Source of the DNA: Argopecten irradians
Taxonomy: Eukaryota > Mollusca > Bivalvia > Pectinida > Pectinidae
DNA: 64,000 nt
NCBI RefSeq assembly: GCF_041381155.1
Contig: NC_091144.1
Coordinates: 34,883,262-34,947,261, forward strand
Direction: 5' to 3'
Shown piece after piece: positions 44,860 through 56,415 of this stretch. Under the pieces are notes generated by a model. The model ran no database searches. It was not told the DNA's origin and worked only from the letters and a program-made list of their open reading frames with translations. How positions within the stretch are numbered: the first letter of the stretch is position 1; each line of letters opens with the position of its first letter. The translations under genes were made by a program, and so were the position numbers.

Positions 44860-46598
44860 TAAAGGTCTGTCATACTTCCTTCTAGGAAATTGTTAAGCTG
44901 ATTTGCCGTCCATGAATGTTGTAAAACGATACGGTTTAAAAGAATTGGCAATTTTTCAAAAATGTACGATGTATTAGAATGGTTCGTTATTTTGCAGCAT
45001 CCAGCATATGATCCAGCTGCACGTTTCAAACCACTGCTAACCTTTATCAACAGAATATTTCAAAGGTTTTTGATACCCAATCAGGAGCTATGTGTAGACG
45101 AGACGCTAGTGTCTGCAAGAGGTCAGAGTATAATGCGTCAGTATATTCCAACCAAGGCAGCCAAATTCGGTATCAAGTTCTGGATGCTGTGTGAAGCGGC
45201 AACTGGATTTACAGAGGGCGACAATTTGATCCAACACCAAGAGGAGAGTTGCAAGAAACTCATGTCATGAAAAGTCTCTTGAGATAAACCTCCCTGTTTC
45301 ACAAAGGCTACCATGTATTCTTTGATAGCTATTTCTTCTTAATATATTTCTTCTCTTAATCTTGCATCCCGTCTTTTAACATGCAATACATATGTAACGG
45401 GAACATTGCGAAAAAATCGCCCAATGCCGCGTAACATTCAGCAGGCAGACCACCAGGCTGGCACTGCCATTCACATGCGGCAGAGAGATGTTCTTTGTGT
45501 AGCGTACAAAGACGAAGTGGGTAAAAAACCAGTGCGTAAGTTCAGCACTTTCCTTCCTGCTCAGGAGATGCAGACCGGACGCCCAAACATCATTCACCAA
45601 TATAATAGGTAGATGGGAGCTGTCGATTTGCCTGACGCTGTGATGAGCGCATATAGCTGCGTTCGACGTAATAAAAAGGTTTGGAAAAAAGTAGTATTGC
45701 ATCTGTTTCATCGAATCATGATGAACGCCTATATTTTATATAAGAACAACACGTCGGATAGAGTGGTATCAAGGCTTAAGTTTATTCAGATGGTCATAGA
45801 AAATTTAGCTGGAGTTCAGCCCGATGCACTGGAAGTAAGACCGAGGCCGAGGAGATGTCATGTAGACGTCCTCCCGCAACGGAAGTAAAAAAAAACTGTT
45901 GCGTATGCTCTAGCCGTGCTCGCGGAGAAATCAGGCGCCGAAGCCGAACTGCATGTACGCTATGCAGGAGAAGATTGCATAGAGAATGTATTCGATTACA
46001 CCACTGCATAGAAATGTAGATTTAAAACTACACTATCAACTGAAATAAAAGAATTATGTATATAGGCCTGTGGTGTGTAAACTGTGTTTCGGAAATACAC
46101 GGATTTCACTCAAAAACCTATAACGTTATTATATAAGTTAATAAATATATCATTTTATGTATGTCAAATTGACTTATCGTTGATCTGGAGATAAAAACTT
46201 CTCTTTGTGTTGTTAATTAGTCAATATAGCACAGTGGCGTGTATATAAGTACATACGTACGTGTATATATATACAATATAACTCAACTTTGCTGGATTCA
46301 TCATTTTTCATATGTCATAAACTCGCCTTTGTAATATTTAAAAAACAGAAACATATGAAATGTGTAAGTATGATATAAAAAACTATTAGTATATTAATAC
46401 AATTTAAACAAATTTATTCATATTTTCTTTTTTCTAATAATCATTAAGGCGAGTGTCTGTGTCAGCGTATATGCATTAATCTCCTGAAGATATAAAGCAA
46501 AAATGAAATGACGTCATAATTGCCATAACGTCATAATTGGCAGATCGGCTATTTGACAGTTCGAATTTGGCGACGTCAAAAACTTGGCAGTCTAAGGG
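44860..46598 (+). mobile_element. piggyBac transposon, 5'-truncated
   Basis: A piggyBac-type (DDE_Tnp_1_7) transposase that would cut and paste at TTAA. An acceptor TTTTGCAG leads into HPAYDPAARFKPLLTFINRI at 44998. Motifs in order: CVDETLVSARGQS (first catalytic Asp), QYIPTKAAKFGIKFW, KGYHVFFDSYF (second Asp, in another frame), GTLRKNRPMPRNI, FSTF, then MGAVDLPDAVMSAYS (third Asp) and NAYILYK. The C-terminal zinc-binding part has CCVCSSRARGEIRRRS and CTLCRRRLHREC, ending TAG at 46017-46019. A TAG at 45610-45612 and frame changes near 45270 and 45885 break it. The right terminus, CTTGGCAGTCTAAGGG then TTAA (46599-46602), looks like a piggyBac end. The left end and the N-terminal region are missing, replaced by pearl-like sequence. 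Confidence 0.8.
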
Positions 46599-46602
46599 TT
46601 AA

Positions 46603-49548
46603 GATACAGTGTCTATCCTGTGTGTCCGTATGTATATGTCCATAGACAGATAATGCTCATGGACAGCTGATATATATATATAACGTCAGTGATAGTAACC
46701 CCTGGAGTATCGAGGATGCGTACATACATAAAGGTCGTTCACCATCGTATACGTAGCTAAACAGCCTTCGAATATAATACAAGCTACATATTGTGTGAAA
46801 TATTACAATAACTCTATCGCCGATCGCACAGTTGGGCTCGCGCTGTATCACCGTAATCAACGTTATTTATCAAAAGTTGGAGTTTTTGTCACTCACATTT
46901 CACACATCACCGTGACACACCGTGGACGGATACTGAACCATGTATTGCTGTGAGAAGGCAGCAAAATCATAAATGTCCATTTATCTCTAGCTGTTTTCTT
47001 TCTTGTTTATTCTGCATCCAAGCTCTTTCTTATCTTTATCACTCATGGATAAAATTGTGTAACATTCCTTGAATATAGTTCAACAATTGGATTGCATGGC
47101 CACGACATCATCCGTTTAATACATATTCTCTTATACATTGTATTTCACACCTGATAGTTGGAACCCACATATGAATATGTGTACTGGTATATACATGTAT
47201 AATAATACCATCTATCCGAGATTGAATGAGGTTTGGAGCACATTTTTATGCATTATATTTACAATGTGTGATTTTAACTTGTTTTAACCAAGATATATAC
47301 CTTGTATTGACAATGTTCAATGACGGGTTAAGTTTTACGGTTACATGTACTGAACATGTAGTACATTTATACAATGTATGAAAGTTTTGAGTCATAATAC
47401 CAAATATACATTACTCTGGAAATTGTCTGATAGTCTGTAAATGTCATGTAATTAAAAAGGTAAAGTACAATGTACATGTACAGTACGTTGTGTGTGTTTT
47501 ATCACAGAGTTTGACGTTCTGTCAATAATAATTGCATATCGGTCAGTTGTTGTTTACTGACAAGTTGATCTAATGCAGTCTTAAATTGTGTGGGGGAGCT
47601 GAATTTCTGTACTATAGATAAATAAAGTCATACAATACTATTTTACGGATATTTCGTAACCTGGTAGGTTGATACATTTATTCTGGGCTACATATGTATA
47701 ATATGTAAGCCTACATTTGATTTTAAACATATTTTCATTGTCGTAAATTATTGACAACAGGGATTGGACACAAGTTTTGCCAACTTAGTAACGTCCTCTC
47801 CCGAATACATAATATGAATATATACATCATTGTATATATAATATGAATCAAAAACTTTCTATTTTAAGAATGAAGGAGAAAAGGGAAAGATATAGTAGTA
47901 TAGGAGAGGAGAAGCCTACATAATATCAACTGTTACGAATGACGCACTGTCAGATTGTGCATGCACGTGGAAGTGCTTACCCTGCTAAAGTGTCACAATA
48001 TAGGTAACGTATACTATCGCTATACCCTTCAATGTCGCATATTCAAACATTCATGTGCTTGTGACGTACCTGTTCTCACCATTGTTATGTTCATGTCATT
48101 GTCCGTGGCGCAAAACAGGCAAAATGTTGTGCCTACACAGTAAACACACGACTGGTGTCAAGCTAGCGTCAAGCTAGCCCACAATAACTCAAGTTTTAGT
48201 TTGGACCTATTCGTACTTCCGGTTTGTTCAAGGAAATTCTTTTCTGGTTTCCTATAGCGTTTAATCGAAGTGGAGATGTAAAAGGTAAACAAATAATATT
48301 ACTTGAAAAATGATATTTTGGTTATAATTTTAATGAGGTTGAATAGTAAACACTTTTAAGTGACTTCGGTATACATTATGCAAGCCAGAGTTACTTTATT
48401 TTACTGAGGCTAAATGATCCTATTTCGAATGTTCGTGAAATACAACTTCTCTGTTTCCTACTGGCCAACTGAGTATTCATAAAGATACTTTTAAATTATT
48501 ATCACATTTCGGTTTATTTTCAAAGGCAAGTATCATTTTGACTAACTTTTGCATTGAAATAGACAATAGCACAGTCTGCATTGTACATATATATATGCTT
48601 GGAGGATGAACACAGAATAGGTATGGTAAAGTGAAGATAATTCCATGATTAATTAAGTAAACATTCACTTAAGAATATAGAAGTAAATGTTTTATAAATT
48701 TTAATGAACTCATCAAATTTATGCCACTTTTACATAAAATAATTTCAAAGGCATACTTTAAATTTCAATGCACCATGCTACATGTACATGTATTCATAAA
48801 TGTATTAATAACTTATTCACTTGTTATATTAAGACTTGTACTGTATATATCATTTATTGAGTGAATCATGATCCCTGATTTTTGATAGACTGATCCTGTC
48901 ATGGTTAGTAGTGTAGTCAGAAGTGATGTGTGACAATTGGAGACAGTATTTTTGGTGGTCATGAAAATCAGGTTTGGTGCGATATATCGAAATGTGTACA
49001 AATGATACTCAAATGATGCAAAATATTATGCACAGATCTAGCTTAATTAGTAAAACAGAAATTTTGCTCGGTTGAATTTTGTTGTAACCTTCTTGTCTTT
49101 TCACAAATTTTCCACATCAATATATATATACATTTGTTTTAATGAAAAGAAAAACAAAGGTAACCTTAAAAGAAAACAACTGACTTATCTTGAGGTTTTA
49201 TCTGTATGTTATCATTTTATTTGTATCAATATATTTATATATCATTGTATATGGAAAAAAGAATATTTAGAGTCAGTGAAAATTTTAATGAATAGCATAT
49301 GCCTTATGTTTGGAGTAAAATTTAAAGGAATTTATAATACTAGCAATATTTCTATTTTCGTAATAATTGTAGAAAAAAAAATAATCATTAAAATCAACAG
49401 ATTTTTCTCAATTCAAATCATATCAGTTTTCATTTGGACTTAAACACAGAGAGATAGACATGTTTTCAGAGAAAATTGCACTTCACATCAATGATACCAG
49501 AGGAGGAACTCCGGTGAGTGCTCAGGTTCATTTCTATTGCAGGAAACA
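46603..49548. other. Unassigned AT-rich DNA (~2.9 kb)
   Basis: Frames such as 47955-48143 and 49072-49443 have AT-driven composition and no domain. Small TA-rich microsatellites (46670-46682) are present. No exon was recognised. Confidence 0.4.
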
Positions 49549-49903
49549 TACAACTTAATTTAAGATAGCTATCTACTCAAATATACCCCTAGGCAATACA
49601 AACTACAAAATGTACAAAACATATAGTATAGAGTGTAACACCTTCTAGTATAGGGCTCAGGGGTCAACATGATTTTTATCCTCTTTTTCTATATAGTCTT
49701 GTTGAGGGGTAGATTTTCTAAGTTTTATAGGAAAAAAGTCTGACTTAATTTAAGATAGCTATATGCCCAAATGTACCCCTAGGAAATACAAACTAGAAAA
49801 CGTAAGGCATAGGGTGAAATACCTCCTAGTATAGGGTTCAGGGGTCAACATGATTTATATCCTCTTTTTCTATATAGTCTTATTGAGGGGTAGATTTTCT
49901 ATT
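49549..49903. repeat. Tandem duplication, ~190 bp unit
   Basis: CTTAATTTAAGATAGCTAT starts each unit (49552 and 49743). Both contain TACCCCTAGG, CTAGTATAGGG and GAGGGGTAGATTTTCTA. The units are about 85-90% alike by eye. Confidence 0.8.
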
Positions 49904-50355
49904 CACGTTTATTCCCCGCCATATGATGTTTTATGTTGAAAATATATGTATAATTGATCTGTATGCATTTTTGTTAGGATTGTATAAGATGTCGCGTCAG
50001 TTAACAAGTCAGGTATCGTAAAATAGATCTTGATTATGATAACATGTGGTTATTTACATATCTTATATTCGTGTGCATTTATATGAAGGATATTTCAGTT
50101 TATCATATCAACAGCAATAACTAGTCTAAGAGTTAAACTTATTGGTATTTGTTATACTTTCAGCTTTCTACCTTCTCATAGAAGTTGTATACTTTGTATG
50201 AGGAAATAAAAGGATTTTTTGAAAGAAAATCTAAGGTCTTTGACAGTTCATTTTATGAACTGTAAGACAAAGACTATAACGTTTTTTAATATATTTCGTG
50301 AAATAAAAGTGCAAAGTAATATTAACTACATGTTCATAAATACCATATTTTGGAG
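49904..50355. other. Unassigned AT-rich DNA
   Basis: No feature recognised. Confidence 0.35.
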
Positions 50356-51335
50356 ATGTCTCAAATAAAGAATAAAAAATGTTGTATCACATATGTCACT
50401 AAATGGTTTGATATCGGAATACTTGAAAACTTTTCTTACTTTTCTTTATAATGAAATGTATCTGCTTGAGTTTAGATCAACAACACAAAATAAATTAATC
50501 ATACCTAGAGCGCACTCTGAATTATTTGAGAAAAAATCCTCTTCGTTACAGTAAAGTTATGCTCTGAGATAACTTACCAACTGCTCCATCACATTTTTCA
50601 AAATATAAAAATGTTAAAAAATGATTTTAATAATGTACATAAATTTTTTCTTTGTATTTATCTGTAAAGTTAATGTCTTTATATTATCAACACCACACAG
50701 GTTACTGTCCCACAGTAGATACACTAGATAATAATCAAAATGACAACTCATACCCACTTAGACAAACAAGAATTTTTATCCCTCCACTTTGCAGAACTAA
50801 TAATAATTTCGATAGCTTTTTTCCTGAAATGTGCCGAAACAGTAACACTACTTATTCCTATCTTCTGAGTTCCCCTGTTGTTGCAACATTTAAAAAACAA
50901 TCAAATGAAGATATTGTCTCTGATAGTGAATCATTATCAATTTTCAAATCAGAAGGTTGTAGAAGGGCAAATATTGTTTTATGTCAACTTCGTAACTCCT
51001 GTTGTAACCTTAATATTGATTTGTACCATGATCATCTTACTAAATATCCAGCTTGTACTTGCTCTGCTGAAAATGAAACAGTATCTCATTACTTCCTGGA
51101 ATGTCCCATTTTTATTAATCAAAGAACTTCTCTGTTTACTTCTATAATTGTTATGCAAACCACAACCACATTGACATAGATATACTCTTCCAAGGCTGTC
51201 CCGACTGTGATGGTCCTACAAATAAACTACTACTTGAAGATATAAATTGCTTTATTGGAAAACTCGCCTTTTTAATTTATATAAGACTTAAAGCCAGGAT
51301 GGGAATAAATAAAATGAAATAAATAAATAGTAGCA
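50356..51335 (+). mobile_element. LINE 3' end, decayed
   Basis: Broken frames at 50400-50650 read LEFRSTTQNKLIIPRAHSEL, the FRS..~..L..PRA..E segment found near the end of many LINE proteins. The frame 50652-51179 then has CRRANIVLCQLRNSCCNLNI and PACTCSAENETVSHYFLECP, a CxC...H...C finger. The last ~120 bp read ILFQGCPDCDG and LLEDINCFIGKLAFLIYIRL in another frame. A 3' tail of (ATAA)n follows. Different family from the tails at 37900 and 40218. Confidence 0.6.
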
Positions 51336-51389
51336 GTGACCAGTGTAACAATTGCACATGGACTTTTGGTCCAAGCCTGCCAGTGACTA
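51336..51389. other. Short spacer
   Basis: No feature between the LINE tail and the inverted repeat at 51390. Confidence 0.3.
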
Positions 51390-52289
51390 TATGCGACGGC
51401 GACTGACAAAATGGGCCCAGATGCGGCGATTATGACGTCGGAATAAATGACGTTATAAAGTTACGCACATTTTTGCCGACGTCACGACGTTTATTTGCGG
51501 AAACTCTCAATAAACTACGTTTCATAAAGCCCGTATTTTATGAATAAATCTAACTACCTGTACAGTATCAATACATAATATGAATGGTAGACTGGTGAGT
51601 ATCAGGTGATCAGTACATATATGTAGGTACTTTCTAACAAAAAATACAAACGAATAAATAAATATAGCTGCAAACAGCACATTAGAAAAAAATATCAAAG
51701 ATAGGAGTGAAACAAATTCTGATTTATCTCAATCAGTTTCGACTGAAATTCCAATATGCCACATGTCAGGGGATCCAGACAAATATATTTATAAATAAAT
51801 CTAATACAGTTTTAATATTTACAAATATTATCTAGCAATATTGTTTCTTCACGGATATTCTGAAAAATCCACAGGCTTTGCTCTTTCACAAGTTGATAAT
51901 ATTTTGCAATACGTCGTAACATATTTAAAATAAAATAACGAAAATCAAAGTCGTAAAAGTCACTGAAATTATACCGAATACATTGAAGCAAACATTAAAT
52001 ACAAAATAAAGGCAAGAAAATTGTGTTAGAAATATTCTGTCTGTATTGTAAGAGGACAAGGAAGCAGATTTCATCAGCCGAGAATTGAATTTTGTAGATG
52101 AACCACAGACGTTTGGCTTTATACATATTGCTTTCTCTTTACATGAATACATACGCAATTCGAGTAGATAGAGATAGAACAAAAATATCTATAGAACCAT
52201 ACACCTGTGGATGAACTTTAATTTTGTATGAGAATAAGTTAAGTTTCTGATCAATGCAAATGATGTCTATTTTCTTGTAGAACTATGCG

Positions 52290-52753
52290 ATAACAAGGAA
52301 TGTGGTATTTATAGTGGACGTCGGTAGAGTTCAGTACTTATGCTTTGGTCACATCCCCTTCCGATTAGGCACGGCTCCCGGCATGCATTTTAGCCGTTTT
52401 TACCTGGTCTCCGGACGGACACCAGACATTGCCGGTCGGTGGACGGGACCCTCAGACAGCAGCGGGGAAGTGCCCGCAGATTTTTAATTCGAAGTTAGAA
52501 TATTCCCGGTGTCCCGTAGAATTTCATAATCGGCCACATATCCTTCACATATCGTTTAATCGAGCGGCAATCACATCGCCCGACATTTGGCCGGGCCTGG
52601 GGTACAAGTGTCCTTCGTTGTCCGTAATCAACTAAGGCGATATTCGTACGATGTCCAGTGAATAGGCCAGTTATCGCCCGGACATCATATGATTATCGAT
52701 TGATTTAGCATTAGATATGTTAGGTCGATATTCACTGCCTCACCCCCCCCCCC

Positions 52754-52789
<36 letters not shown>

Positions 52790-53090
52790 TTTGAAACAGA
52801 CGTCGTACGATTACCGCACGGCCTCTTTTTAATGTACATGTAAATTATCTCGGACAGATTTTTTGACCGGTGTTGTCCAGTATCGGAGAATGGCCCCAAA
52901 CCAGCGGTGTAATCCCGATTACCCCCTATCTCCGGATACCGACCGATCATTGTGACCATAGCATTAATTCTGATGACATTATACAGTACATGATGCAGGG
53001 AGTGGTCAAGGGACGAAGATGATTTATATACTTTGTACAGTTTTGTGAGGATCCCGCACACCAACCCCACCCAGTCTAGTCAAATCACTC
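52290..53090. other. GC-rich stretch with poly-C/poly-A run
   Basis: Unlike its surroundings it is rich in CpG (for example around GGACGTCGGTAGAG, CATCGCCCGACATTTGGCCG and GGATACCGACCGATC). A run of C then ~30 A lies at 52743-52785. Short frames lack any domain. It could be a promoter/CpG-rich region or an old insertion of another origin. Confidence 0.4.
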
Positions 53091-55230
53091 ATGACCACCA
53101 GTGCTTAAATCTTAGGGTGAAACAGTATTTTTCATTTCATCTACACCATCTTGAAAGAGCTTTATGTAGAAAAAAACTATTTTAGAAACAACAGGGGTCT
53201 GAGAATTAGTTACAATTTATAGCATTTTTTTATCTGTGTACCAGAGTGTACATGTATTGGTTTTAGGGGTCTTATAATCAAGATAAAACAAACTGTGGAA
53301 CGTTTTATCCAGAGCATTAGGACCTCTTTATAGTGATCTATTGGCACTGTGGTGGGTTCAAATTGATATAAACTGTTACTAATTCTCAAAACCCTCTGTT
53401 TGAAACGTTTTGTTCGTCTTTTTTTTCAATCGTGTGTATTGCAATTTCTCTTAACGTTTTTTATCCGAAATACATATAAAGTAGAACTCTAAAAATAGGT
53501 TTAGTTCTTGAGTTGTCTATAAGATATATTGAAAGGAAAGACCCTTAAATGTAAATGCGATCAATCGTTTCTTAAATTTGATCACTCCATCCACAGTTTT
53601 TTGTTTTATGTGCAATAATGGGTCAGTATACTAAATCCAGTAGCATATCTACATGATATAAAATTTAAAATGTGTGAATCGGAGAACTACGAACACTTCC
53701 TGATTCACAGTTTAAGAAATCTAAATAGTTGACTTAAAACACACACATTTAACAGAAAAAATCAGTAAAAGACATACATCGTTTTAGTGTTTTAAATGTC
53801 GATCTGATTAAAAAACACAACAGTTATTAAACTGAATTGCCTTTGTTTACCATAATAACCTCCTTCCCCACCACCATTTCCTGGGTGCTATATATTGTGA
53901 CCACTTTGCTCGATCCCGAGTGCATGTATGAACTGTCCATGTCATATCGTTAAAAAAACATTTAACAAACCCGCACACTATAATCAGATTAAGAACAACT
54001 GATACAAAAACAAGATGGATCTTGAATGTATAGATATAACAATATATATATATAACAATACATATATAAATCCGTATAATTTTATGTATTATATGCGGTA
54101 TTGTGGATGAGATAGAACGACATTATTCAAGTCATACGGAAAGGAACATGGGGAATTGAAAATATATATTACTGGTTACCAATGTAATCAGCCTACACGA
54201 CGGGTGTTTAGACATGTACACAGTGGTGTCCGAGGGTGAACGCAAAGAGATCGGAGGGTTCGGGCTCGATTCACTAGTACTTTGAAAACCTCATTTAACC
54301 CGTATACGATGTTTCATACATTAGTCTTTTTATTTGATCATTTAATCCACATTCAATTTAGTTTTGACGGTTTTATTTACATCATCTATTCGGACTTCGT
54401 CAATTCTTAGCACATGAGCGCATACACATGCATGTGCATGTAGATAAATGCTGTTCATGCATAAATGTAATATTATTTGACGTCTTCGGTATATCTCTCA
54501 TCGGTCACTCCATTAATGCTATTCGTATACCAACATTCTAGTTAAAAGAATCTAGAAGCATATACATGTAAACTTTAATCAAATGCACAGATCTTTAACT
54601 TTTTAAATACGAACATACAAAGCAATAGCATTGCATGAAATTTTCCTCGTGAAGTTGTTTTTTTGGCGGTTGCTGTGGAACCATGAATATTAAAAAAATA
54701 TCATATCTGATTTATTAATGGTATCATTGTCGAACCATGAATATCTCTACCAACGAAAACATTTTAAAATTCCAAACCATGAAACTAAATTACACGCGAA
54801 AATATTTTGTTACACATAGCACGCAGTGTTTCACCCCGTCACATCGTAGAATTAGATTGTTATATGTACGTGTCACAGATTATCTTGTATTTTGATAGAA
54901 CGGACAATGTACCGGTGTAGTTTCATGTAACACTGATCGAGCTAAACTTTTTTTTTAATAAATTACATGTGTTAAAGACCAGTCCAAAACATAGTCATAT
55001 GCACCTGTATGTTTTATGTAACGTCTTTGGCAGCCTTGTGACATGACGTCAATGTTCATGACGTGATGATTTGACGTCGCTAATTTTGTCATTGATGAAT
55101 CCACATAGTGCCTCATTCAAAGTCGCATATCTCTTGAATGCTTTATCCTACGGCTTTAATATTTTGTAAACGTAATCTACACACCATGAAGTAAATAAAA
55201 ATGTGAAAAAATGAAAATGTGATTTTTCCT
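53091..55230. other. AT-rich DNA inside the 3.9 kb interval
   Basis: No exon, repeat end or RNA gene recognised. Confidence 0.4.
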
Positions 55231-55265
55231 CATCTGGGCCCATTTTGTCAGTCGCCATCACATAT

Positions 55266-56415
55266 ATGTTTGATATTTAGGTACTATTATAATATAACTT
55301 TTGTTGTACATGTACAAATTTTGGTGTGTATCAGGTGTGTGAGGTATTCCAATATGAGTTATGTCCCCTTACCCGTGTTATGATTTTTCATTTCATATTT
55401 ATGTCTACTTAGTTTCATTGTTTTTCTTCTCACTTTTGCCACTATTAGAGAGAGCTTATATAGGCTTTGCCTGTTGTTTAATCTTTACAATGTTTGGCAA
55501 CAAAATTTGATAAAATCAAATAGAAGTTACACTATAGATGCATTTTTGTAAATGAGCGTGAGCTATCTCGAGTACATTTGATATTTATTAATATATAAGT
55601 CCATTTGTTTTAAACAATTTCTTTGTTTGAATGAATGCTTATTTCAGTGAAACAGTGACAGAAATATTACAAAAGGAATGCACCTTTTATTTTTTCGTGT
55701 TGTGAGGCCTATATGTAAAATTACAGTGTACTAATTATGTAACCTTCGTAAAATAAAGTTTTATTATCATTATTATAGTATCAACAGAAAAACCACCGAC
55801 CAATGGTCGGTACCTGCTAACTACTACCCTCATTCTCCCATACAACACCCCTCCCCTCCCCTCCCTTCCCCTCCCTCATGGATGTTGAATCTGCGACCAT
55901 TTTACTGATATAAAACAACAGAACACAGTAGTTTTAAGTGTATTTCGAGTGTCATTGATATTTTTTGTGAATAAAAGAGAAGTTGTTTGGATGCAAATGC
56001 AAACTTCTTTTGCTCCAGTATATAGTCTTGCTATATATCATAAGTAGAAATGCAGAAATTACAGGTTCATAAAGATAGAAAGGTGATTGAAATGTGCGCT
56101 AAAATGTCTTTTATTCAAATAACCGGTATCGATCGATAATAGAAATTTAAATGTCTTACTTTTTCAAACTAAAAGTAACAGGCGGGTATATTGAACTTTA
56201 GCCACACAATCAGCTTCTTCTGAAAAATACCCCCCTCCCCAACAACAACAACAACAACAACAAGAAAAGAAAACGCAAAAATCAACATACAGTAGATTAA
56301 CTGTAAACCATACAATAGCATGTCCATGGCTGCTGTTTAAATCACGACCAACCTTACTTATAGATTATTTTTCCAGGTTTATCTGAGACTATGATTTCTA
56401 AGAAATATGGAAAAT
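55266..56415. other. Unassigned DNA with simple repeats
   Basis: A (CCCCT)n-like run lies near 55848-55877 and (CAA)n at 56241-56262. Otherwise AT-rich and featureless. Confidence 0.5.

Larger units (their letters stand above)
51390..55265. mobile_element. 3.9 kb interval bounded by 34 bp inverted repeats
   Basis: GCGACTGACAAAATGGGCCC lies at 51400-51419 and its complement at 55236-55255. The match runs ~34 bp, from TATATG to CCCAGATG, with two differences, and TA flanks both sides. It may be one large TA-target element or two copies of a short repeat in opposite orientation. The inside holds a GC-rich stretch, homopolymers and AT-rich DNA, but no transposase. Confidence 0.5.

Noticed and set aside
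49072-49443. 123-codon plus-strand frame
   Set aside because: Low-complexity, AT-driven composition; no start context or domain.
46603-49548. Looked for tRNA, snRNA or miRNA genes in the longest empty stretches
   Set aside because: No box A/B pair, snRNA motif or clear hairpin recognised by eye; a covariance search would be needed to exclude them.
52302-52635. Frames in the GC-rich stretch
   Set aside because: Overlapping short frames in different phases without domain or conserved pattern.
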